Shown piece after piece: positions 1-5,162 of a stretch of 6,045 nt of DNA. The stretch lies in contig JAHJOY010000106.1 in assembly GCA_018819665.1 (NCBI GenBank), forward strand, positions 1-6,045. Direction: 5' to 3'. The DNA is from a bacterium. Its GTDB lineage: Bacteria > Atribacterota > Phoenicimicrobiia > Phoenicimicrobiales > Phoenicimicrobiaceae. The position numbers were made by a program, and so were the translations under genes. The notes beneath the pieces were generated by a model. That model was not told the origin of the DNA, ran no database searches, and saw only the letters and a list, made by a program, of their open reading frames with translations. How positions within the stretch are numbered: position 1 is the stretch's first letter; each line of letters starts with the position of its first letter.

Positions 1-308
1 AGATGATGTTAGAGGGTGCAGGCTTTGAAGTTATAGATTTAGGGATAGATGTAGCTACAGACAAATTTGTAGAAGCAGTGAAAGAACATAAACCTAATAT
101 AATAGGGATGTCTGCACTTTTAACTACTACAATGGTTAATATGGCGGAAGTGATAAAAGCCCTTGAAGCTGCAGGGTTAAGAGATAAAGTAAAGATAATG
201 ATTGGGGGAGCGCCTATAACTCAAAATTATGCTGATCAAATTGGAGCAGATGGCTATTCTCCTGATGCTGCTTCTGCAGTGGACAAGGCAAAAACTTTTG
301 TAGCCTAA
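1..308 (+). CDS. Corrinoid (B12-binding) methyl-carrier protein, C-terminal part (5' truncated)
   Basis: The gene enters from the left edge; about 101 C-terminal residues are visible. They match the Rossmann-like cobalamin-binding half of the MtbC/MttC/MtgC type of corrinoid protein: the stretch GFEVIDLGIDV, then IIGMSALLTTTM, then IMIGGAPIT and a final GADGYSPDAASAV. These are the strand and loop segments that enclose the lower axial face of the cobamide. The DxHxxG motif that supplies the cobalt-ligating histidine should lie just before residue 1, outside the window. The protein would carry a methyl group on Co between a substrate-specific methyltransferase, not visible here, and the methyl-THF methyltransferase at 3116. 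The ATG at position 3 is internal, not the start. The substrate (methylamine, betaine, methoxy compound) cannot be told from this fragment. Codon use is AT-rich and rich in TTA, like the methyltransferase gene and unlike the next three genes. Confidence 0.9.
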   Translation, partial: MMLEGAGFEVIDLGIDVATDKFVEAVKEHKPNIIGMSALLTTTMVNMAEVIKALEAAGLRDKVKIMIGGAPITQNYADQIGADGYSPDAASAVDKAKTFVA

Positions 309-376
309 GAGAAACCGGCGGCATATTACGGGGAAAAGGCTTGATTTAACCAATTTAATTGAGATAGGAGAGTATC

Positions 377-1174
377 ATGATTCATCACATCCGGAATAAG
401 ATCTACCACGTTGAAGTTTTACCACCCAAACAGGATTCAGAAAAGCTTGAAAAGGATCTTGAAATATTTTCAAATAAATATCTCAGGGTTATGGACAGCG
501 GTTATTGTGCATGTATAACCGATAATGCAATGGGTCTTCTGTCATTCCAGGGAACAGAAATGATTGAGGAACTTGACCTTCCCGTCATACCAGAGCAGGT
601 GATGATTCACCTGAATACTTTTCATACAAAAGATGATCTGGACAACATTCTTGACATATGTAAGTCAAAAGGAATCAGGCATCTCCTGATAATAACAGGA
701 GACGGTTCGGAGCGTCTTCCCAAGCTTCAGCCTTCAGATGTAGGCGCCACTGATGTCGAGTCCGTCACTTCTGTTGAACTGTTAAAGTACATAAACCGTG
801 AGTATCCGGATACTTTTGTACTCGGAGTCGCATTTAATCCTTATGAACCGGAAGAACATGAATTTGAAAAGATGGAAAGAAAAATGAAGGCAGGGGCCAC
901 TTTCATTATTACCCAGCCTTTGATAGAGAGAAATGAAATTGTCGAAAGACTTCTTGAAAAATATCCTGAAATACCGGTAATTGTAGAGGCCTGGATGAGC
1001 AGAAAACTGCATCTTCTTTCGGAAGCAGTTGGCTATGAAATACCTGAGAATACAGAATTTGACCCCATATCCACTTTAAAAATGCTCCACAAATTATATC
1101 CGGAGTGCGGCATTTACCTGTCACTGCTCGGATTTAAAACACAATACGATCTGATTAAAGATATCTGGGTCTGA
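377..1174 (+). CDS. metF: Methylenetetrahydrofolate reductase-like protein (MetF family)
   Basis: The 265-residue protein resembles the MetF TIM barrel, which interconverts 5,10-methylene-THF and 5-methyl-THF using FAD. Family landmarks are present: the N-terminal VEVLPPK (E13, equivalent to E. coli Glu28), the HLNTFHT strand near residue 78, IITGD (D109, equivalent to Asp120), VELLKYI followed by LGVAFNPYEPEEH, and KAGATFIITQP (Q180, equivalent to Gln183). It is shorter than the usual 290-300 residues, and the region at residues 36-75 does not read like the standard family sequence, so this is a divergent member. No MetV-like partner is adjacent. The start is supported by AGGAG at 366-370, six bases before ATG. 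It is followed 25 bases later by etfB, suggesting one transcript and an ETF as electron partner instead of direct NADH use. The exact reaction is inferred; a different folate-linked role is possible. Confidence 0.82.
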   Translation: MIHHIRNKIYHVEVLPPKQDSEKLEKDLEIFSNKYLRVMDSGYCACITDNAMGLLSFQGTEMIEELDLPVIPEQVMIHLNTFHTKDDLDNILDICKSKGIRHLLIITGDGSERLPKLQPSDVGATDVESVTSVELLKYINREYPDTFVLGVAFNPYEPEEHEFEKMERKMKAGATFIITQPLIERNEIVERLLEKYPEIPVIVEAWMSRKLHLLSEAVGYEIPENTEFDPISTLKMLHKLYPECGIYLSLLGFKTQYDLIKDIWV

Positions 1175-1199
1175 GGGCCCGTAATTGCAAGGAGGCGTT

Positions 1200-1988
1200 A
1201 TGAAAATAGTAGTATGCATCAAGCAGGTACCGGCAACTAACGATGCTAAAATCGATCCTAAAACAAAACGCATAGTAAGAAAAGGTATAAAAGCGATCCT
1301 GAATCCTTTTGACACTTACGCCGTGGAAGAAGGTGTACAGTTGAGAGACAAATTCAGAGGAGAAGTAATTGCCCTGTCAATGGGTCCGCAAAAAGCTGAA
1401 GAAAGCCTGAGAGAGGCTATTTCAGTCGGAGTTGATAGAGCCATTCTGCTTAGTGACCGGGCTTTTGGCGGTTCGGATACATGGGCTACGAGCTATGCCC
1501 TTGCAAAAGCCATTGAAAAGATCGGGGATGTTGATCTTGTAATTTGCGGCAAGCAGGCCATAGATGGTGATACAGCCCAGGTAGGTCCTGGAATTGCAGC
1601 TCATCTTGACTGGCTTCAAGCAACTTATGTTATGGCCGTGGAAGAGATATCTTCTTCATCCATCAGGGTCAAAAGGATGCATGAAGATGGTTATGATATA
1701 TGTGAAATGTCTCTTCCTGCAGTAATAACTGTCGTAAAAGACATCAATATACCCCGCGTACCATCACTTAAAGGCCGACTGGCTTCAAGAAAATGTGAAA
1801 TACCAGTATGGAAACCCGATGATATAGGTGCGGATACATCAAAAATTGGTCTGGACGGATCACCCACAAGGGTTGTAAAAATACAGCCTCCACCACCCAG
1901 ACACACAAGCACAAAAAAGATTGAAGGATCTTCAACAGAATGTGCGCAGAGTCTGCTAAGAGAGTTACGACTGCGAAGTATAATTTGA
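1200..1988 (+). CDS. etfB: Electron transfer flavoprotein, beta subunit
   Basis: The 262-residue product is an EtfB. Visible signatures are the N-terminal MKIVVCIKQVP, the NPFDTYAVEEGVQL segment, ALSMGP, the SDRAFGGSDTWATSYAL stretch, ICGKQAIDGDTAQVGP (residues 115-130, nucleotide-binding loop) and PRVPSLKGRLASRK near residue 190, then the C-terminal arm that clasps EtfA. The AIDGDTAQVGP form and LKG(R/K) segment resemble EtfBs of anaerobes, including electron-bifurcating ones, more than mitochondrial or beta-proteobacterial types; this is judged by eye. ATG at 1200 is chosen because AAGGAGG at 1189-1195 lies four bases upstream; an in-frame TTG at 1185 would add five residues but sits before the ribosome site. 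etfA follows 16 bases later. The pair carries electrons in the cytoplasm, probably to or from the MetF-like enzyme. One of 18 leucines is TTA. Confidence 0.95.
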   Translation: MKIVVCIKQVPATNDAKIDPKTKRIVRKGIKAILNPFDTYAVEEGVQLRDKFRGEVIALSMGPQKAEESLREAISVGVDRAILLSDRAFGGSDTWATSYALAKAIEKIGDVDLVICGKQAIDGDTAQVGPGIAAHLDWLQATYVMAVEEISSSSIRVKRMHEDGYDICEMSLPAVITVVKDINIPRVPSLKGRLASRKCEIPVWKPDDIGADTSKIGLDGSPTRVVKIQPPPPRHTSTKKIEGSSTECAQSLLRELRLRSII

Positions 1989-2004
1989 TGCAGAGGAGAT
2001 AAAA

Positions 2005-3024
2005 ATGATAGCTTTTACAGATGCCGAAAGAAAAAAATATCGCAATATATGGGTAGTCGCTGAGATTTTGTTTGGTGAAATACAACCTGTGACATACGAG
2101 CTGACAGGTGCTGCAAGAACTCTTGCAGATCTTAGAAAGAGTGAAGTCTGGGTTGTTGTCATGGGATCCGGTATTGAAGGAAAACCGGAGTCGCTTTTTG
2201 CGTATGGAGCAGATGTTGCAATATTGGTTGACAATCCGGGATTATCCGGTTTTGTCGATGAAACCGAAACAAAAATCATGAAACGCCTTATCGTAAAATA
2301 TAAGCCCGAAGTCGTGATCTGCGGAGCCACAACAAGAGGACGTGCCCTGATTCCACGAGTTGCTGTAATGACACACTGTGGTCTTACAGCTGACTGCACG
2401 GGTCTTTCAATTGACCCTAAAAACGGTGACCTTCTTCAAACAAGACCGGCTTTTGGTGGTAATATCATGGCCACTATCCGCTGTTCAAACCACAGACCTC
2501 AGATGGCGACCGTACGGCCAAGAGTTATGAAATCACCGGAACCTGATCCCGGTCGTACCGGTAAAATTATAAAAGAAGAGATGCTTACAAGTGATACCGA
2601 AAAGATCAAGCAGATAATAGATGTTTTCCATAGTACCGAAACTGCTTATAATCTTGCTGATGCACAGATAATAATATCAGGTGGAAGGGGAATGAAAGGT
2701 CCAGAAGGATTTAAGCTTTTGAAACAATTTGCCGAAGGGGTAGGCGGAGCAGCTGTAGGTGCAAGCAGGGCAGCTGTTGATTCAGGCTGGATCCCTTATG
2801 CACACCAGGTCGGACAGACAGGACAGACAGTCCAGACAAAGGTTTATATAGCCTGCGGCATTTCCGGACAGATTCAGCATCTTGTAGGAATGCAGTCTTG
2901 TGATTTGATCATAGCTATAGACAAAAACCCCGATACACCTATGATGCAGATTGCGGATATAGCTGTAGTCGGGGATCTGTTTGAGATTATTCCTGAAATT
3001 GTCAAGGGAATACCCAACCTTTAG
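2005..3024 (+). CDS. etfA: Electron transfer flavoprotein, alpha subunit
   Basis: The 339-residue product is a full-length EtfA. The N-terminal domain reads NIWVVAEILFGEIQPVTYELTGAA, typical of the ETF alpha half. The C-terminal FAD domain is well conserved: GGRGMKGPEGF, GASRAAVDSGW (R255), YAHQVGQTGQTV (Q268-Q274), YIACGISGQIQHLVGM and AIDKNPDTPMMQIADIAVVGDLFEI. These hold the FAD that exchanges electrons with partner enzymes. There is no N-terminal ferredoxin extension and no membrane segment. GAGGAG at 1993-1998 is six bases before the ATG. It forms a heterodimer with the preceding EtfB. No acyl-CoA dehydrogenase, ETF:quinone oxidoreductase or FixC-like gene is seen in the window; the adjacent MetF-like enzyme is the evident partner by position. 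Whether this ETF bifurcates, confurcates or merely shuttles electrons cannot be read from the sequence alone. Confidence 0.96.
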   Translation: MIAFTDAERKKYRNIWVVAEILFGEIQPVTYELTGAARTLADLRKSEVWVVVMGSGIEGKPESLFAYGADVAILVDNPGLSGFVDETETKIMKRLIVKYKPEVVICGATTRGRALIPRVAVMTHCGLTADCTGLSIDPKNGDLLQTRPAFGGNIMATIRCSNHRPQMATVRPRVMKSPEPDPGRTGKIIKEEMLTSDTEKIKQIIDVFHSTETAYNLADAQIIISGGRGMKGPEGFKLLKQFAEGVGGAAVGASRAAVDSGWIPYAHQVGQTGQTVQTKVYIACGISGQIQHLVGMQSCDLIIAIDKNPDTPMMQIADIAVVGDLFEIIPEIVKGIPNL

Positions 3025-3038
3025 AATAAATGTTCTGA

Positions 3039-3069
3039 TTGCAATAGATACTGAGCAATAAGGTATAAT
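3039..3069 (+). promoter_or_regulatory. Possible sigma70-type promoter before the methyltransferase gene
   Basis: In the 88-base AT-rich gap after etfA there is a perfect TATAAT at 3064-3069, with TTGCAA at 3039-3044 as a possible -35 (four of six matches, 19-base spacing, a little long). A second TATAAT occurs at 3077-3082 without a good -35. The site would let the methyltransferase gene be transcribed independently of the metF-etfBA block. TATAAT is expected by chance in such AT-rich DNA, so this stays a candidate. Confidence 0.4.
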
Positions 3070-3100
3070 AATTTAATATAATTTATTTGCATTTGTAAAA

Positions 3101-3108
3101 AAAGGAGG
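3101..3108 (+). promoter_or_regulatory. Strong ribosome binding site that decides the methyltransferase start
   Basis: AAAGGAGG is a near-perfect Shine-Dalgarno sequence. Two consecutive ATGs follow, at 3113 and 3116. The spacing is four bases to the first and seven to the second. The second is the better distance and also gives the N-terminus MLIIGE seen in the Moorella methyltransferase. Confidence 0.75.
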
Positions 3109-3115
3109 TTAAATG

Positions 3116-3928
3116 ATGTTAATTATCGGAGAAAAATTAAATTCTGCTCGGACACAAGTTAGAGAAATGATTGAGAATAGAGATGTAAAAGCTATTCAGG
3201 ATTTAGCCAAAAAGCAAGTAGAAGGCGGCGCTGATATTTTAGATGTAAATTCCTCTGCTGCAAGTGGCAATAAAGAAGAAAATATGGAATGGTTAGTAAA
3301 AACTGTTCAAGAGGTGGTAGATGTTCCTTTATGTATCGATAGTCCTAATGCAGAAGAAATTGAAAAAGGCTTAGAAGTTCATAATTGGGACAAAGGCAAA
3401 GCTTTAATTAATTCAATTACCGGTGAGAAAGAAAAAATCGATAGATTATTACCTACTATCATAAAATATAAATGCGCAGTAGTAGCGCTTGTTATGGATG
3501 AACGAGGCATTCCTGATAATTCCAAAACCCGGGTTGAGATTGCCGAAAAATTAATAAAAGTATTAACTGATGTCGGAGTTCCTTTAAAAGACATATTTAT
3601 TGATCCGTTAGTAGTGCCTATCGGAACTAGTGATAAAAATGGCTTGATAACCATGGAAACTATAAGAAGCGTTAAGGAAAACCATCCCGAAGTTAAAATA
3701 ATCACAGGTTTAAGTAATGTATCTTTTGGTCTTCCGGAGAGAAAGCTAATTAATCAAGTCTTTATGATTTTAACTATGGGCTGTGGCATGGATGCAGCAA
3801 TAATTGACCCTACAGATAAAAGAATGATGGCTATTGCTACGACTGCCATGACTCTTTTGGGAAAAGATAATTTTTGCGGTAGTTACATTCAGGCTTTTAG
3901 AGAAGGAAGATTAACTTTCGATGAATAA
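3116..3928 (+). CDS. mtgA: Methyltetrahydrofolate:corrinoid protein methyltransferase (MtgA/AcsE type)
   Basis: The 270-residue protein is a pterin-binding TIM barrel of the AcsE/MtgA family. It exchanges a methyl group between the N5 of methyl-THF and Co(I) of a corrinoid protein. The sequence follows the Moorella MeTr pattern from the first residue: MLIIGEKLNS, GGADILDVN, EWLVKTVQEVVDVPLCIDS (Asp75 of the Moorella enzyme), LINSITGEKEK (Asn96 equivalent), FIDPLVVPIG (Asp160 equivalent) and GLSNVSFGLP (Asn199 equivalent), then GCGMDAAIIDPTD. All four folate-binding positions are kept. The length matches the family. An ATG one codon upstream (3113) is possible but less well spaced. Partners are probably the corrinoid protein ending at 308 and the activator at 5163. 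AcsE (acetogenesis, using CFeSP) and MtgA (methylotrophy) cannot be separated by sequence alone; the MtgC-like neighbour favours MtgA. Codon use is AT-rich: 17 of 23 leucines are TTA. Confidence 0.92.
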   Translation: MLIIGEKLNSARTQVREMIENRDVKAIQDLAKKQVEGGADILDVNSSAASGNKEENMEWLVKTVQEVVDVPLCIDSPNAEEIEKGLEVHNWDKGKALINSITGEKEKIDRLLPTIIKYKCAVVALVMDERGIPDNSKTRVEIAEKLIKVLTDVGVPLKDIFIDPLVVPIGTSDKNGLITMETIRSVKENHPEVKIITGLSNVSFGLPERKLINQVFMILTMGCGMDAAIIDPTDKRMMAIATTAMTLLGKDNFCGSYIQAFREGRLTFDE

Positions 3929-3979
3929 GTTAGAAAGAAGTTATATATAATATTTCTCTACCCAATCCATAAGTGAGTG

Positions 3980-3998
3980 AATAAAATTTTATTATAAT
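3980..3998 (+). promoter_or_regulatory. Possible -10 box and AT palindrome before folD
   Basis: A TATAAT at 3993-3998 lies 55 bases before the chosen folD start. It abuts a perfect 14-base palindrome AATAAAATTTTATT at 3980-3993. No recognisable -35 stands at the right distance, so the promoter call is weak. The palindrome may be chance in DNA this AT-rich. The rest of the 125-base gap after the methyltransferase gene (3929-4053) shows no gene and no GC-rich terminator hairpin. Confidence 0.25.
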
Positions 3999-4053
3999 AG
4001 TAAATTAAATGGATGTGTTTATAATAAGTTTACAGAAAGGAGAGATGTTTATC

Positions 4054-4914
4054 ATGGTCAAGATTATTGACGGAAGAAAAATTGCTAAAGAAATTAGTGA
4101 ATCTTTAAAAGTAAAAGTAGAAGATTTTATCAAAAAAAATAAGTTAACTCCTAAACTGGCAGTAATTATTGTCGGGGAGGAACCCGCTTCTTTGTTTTAT
4201 GTAAAGATGATTGCCAGATCCTGCGAAAAAGTTTCAATTGATTTTGAAAAACACAACCTTCCCGGAAAAACTAGTGAAAAAGAACTCCTTGAACTTATAG
4301 ATAATTTGAATGAAGATAAAAAAGTGAGTGGAATTATCGTTCAAGTCCCCCTTCCTGAGCAGATAAATCAGGAACGGATTCAAGAAGCGGTAAATCCTTA
4401 CAAAGATGTAGATTGTTTTAATCCCATTAATATGGGAAAATTGGCTTTAGGCAAACCAGAATTTTTACCTTGCACCCCTTATGCGGTATATGAATTAATA
4501 AGGAGAGAAAATATTATAGTAGAAGGGAAGCATACCGTGATCGTGGGAAGGAGTAATATTGTAGGAAAACCGATGACACTCATACTTCTCCAGAAAGAGC
4601 AGTATGCCAATGCTACTCTTACTGTCTGTCATTCTCGCACCAATGATTTAAGCCACTATACTCGTCAGGCAGATATTCTGATTGCTGCAGTAGGAAAACC
4701 GGAGATAATCAAGCGGGATATGATAAAAGAGGGGGCAGTGATTATCGATGTAGGGACTAATGAGGTAGAAGGAAAATTGGTGGGAGATGTAGCTTACGAA
4801 GAAGTCTTGGATAAAGCATCTGTTATTACTCCGGTTCCGGGAGGAGTAGGGCCGATAACTAATGTTATGCTGATGCAGAATACTTTAAAGGCAGCGGAGA
4901 AATTAGTTAATTAA
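4054..4914 (+). CDS. folD: FolD: methylene-THF dehydrogenase / methenyl-THF cyclohydrolase, with an altered catalytic position
   Basis: The 286-residue protein is a full-length FolD, normally bifunctional: NADP(H)- or NAD(H)-dependent oxidation of methylene-THF to methenyl-THF, and hydrolysis to 10-formyl-THF. Landmarks are VGEEPASLFYV (Y49), GIIVQVPLP (Q97), KDVDCFNP (D120), FLPCTP, VIVGRSNIVGKP (about 162-173, dinucleotide site), DVGTNEVEGKLVGDV and PVPGGVGPIT (260-269). Tyr50, Gln98 and Asp121 of E. coli FolD have equivalents, but the position of Lys54 is isoleucine (I53, codon 4210-4212); an ungapped match is anchored by Y49 and C57. This lysine is central to the cyclohydrolase step, so the enzyme may be mainly a dehydrogenase. 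The start at 4054 is ten bases after AAAGGAG (4037-4043); ATGs at 4009 and 4045 lie before or almost on that site. It links the methyl-THF steps to formyl-THF. Confidence 0.95.
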   Translation: MVKIIDGRKIAKEISESLKVKVEDFIKKNKLTPKLAVIIVGEEPASLFYVKMIARSCEKVSIDFEKHNLPGKTSEKELLELIDNLNEDKKVSGIIVQVPLPEQINQERIQEAVNPYKDVDCFNPINMGKLALGKPEFLPCTPYAVYELIRRENIIVEGKHTVIVGRSNIVGKPMTLILLQKEQYANATLTVCHSRTNDLSHYTRQADILIAAVGKPEIIKRDMIKEGAVIIDVGTNEVEGKLVGDVAYEEVLDKASVITPVPGGVGPITNVMLMQNTLKAAEKLVN

Positions 4915-4948
4915 CCAATTAACCAATTCACCAATTGACCAATTAATT
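4909..4948 (+). repeat. Short tandem repeat of an octamer at the folD stop
   Basis: Units of eight bases follow head to tail: AATTAACC at 4909 and 4917, AATTCACC at 4925, AATTGACC at 4933, and a decayed AATTAATT at 4941. The first unit overlaps the TAA stop of folD (4912-4914). The pattern ACCAATT recurs every eight bases. It looks like slippage-prone non-coding DNA; no function is evident. Confidence 0.8.
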
Positions 4949-4951
4949 TTA

Positions 4952-4988
4952 GTCATTGCGAAACTGTAGGGAGCGTAGGAATCTTTTT
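4952..4988. repeat. Degenerate copy of a 'GTCATTGCGA...GGAGCGTAG...AATCTTT' dispersed repeat
   Basis: The stretch begins GTCATTGCGA, continues through GGGAGCGTAGGAATC and ends in a T run. It resembles the small palindromic intergenic repeats of the form GTCATTGCGAGG...AGCGAAGCAATCTT that I know from many bacterial genomes and metagenome bins. The inner palindromic arms are eroded here, so it would be a decayed copy. It is GC-richer than its surroundings. A genome-wide copy count is needed to prove it is a repeat family. Confidence 0.4.
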
Positions 4989-5162
4989 ATTAAGCGAAAA
5001 AGTTGAAGCTAAAAACGAAAACCATAATTCAAAATTCAAAACCTTTTTCTTATATAATATTGCTTTTAATATACAAGATACAATTATGCTAATATTTTTA
5101 ATGAAGCCTTATCAATTTTAATCTAATTTCAAAAAAGAAAGAAAGGACTATTTTAGCAAAAG
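4989..5162. other. AT-rich non-coding remainder of the folD-activator gap
   Basis: No open reading frame, RNA gene or clear terminator is visible. ATTCAAAATTCAAAA at about 5027-5040 is a small direct repeat. A TATAAT at 5053-5058 could be a -10 box for the downstream gene, with only a poor TTCAAA (5028-5033) upstream. AAAGGA at 5142-5147 is the best ribosome site for the next gene but lies 15 bases from its ATG, longer than usual. Confidence 0.4.

Noticed and set aside
1965..2399. Minus-strand open frame of 144 codons opposite the start of etfA
   Set aside because: It lies opposite strongly conserved EtfA coding sequence, has no recognisable family or ribosome site, and its composition follows the antisense of etfA.
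3038..3059. Inverted repeat ATTGC...GCAAT as a terminator after etfA
   Set aside because: Only five pairs with a 12-base loop and no T run follows; it overlaps a candidate -35 and looks like chance.
3932..3957. AGAAA...TTTCT hairpin around TTATATATAA as a terminator after the methyltransferase gene
   Set aside because: The stem is almost entirely A-T with an unpaired asymmetric middle and no following T tract; too weak to call.
4009..4053. N-terminal extension of FolD from ATG 4009
   Set aside because: The extension would contain the ribosome binding site at 4037-4043, and its residues do not match any FolD N-terminus; MVKIIDGRKIA from 4054 does.
4983..5002. CTTTTT...AAAAAG hairpin in the folD-activator gap
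   Set aside because: Six mostly A-T pairs around an eight-base loop would not be stable, and similar pairings are common in such AT-rich DNA.
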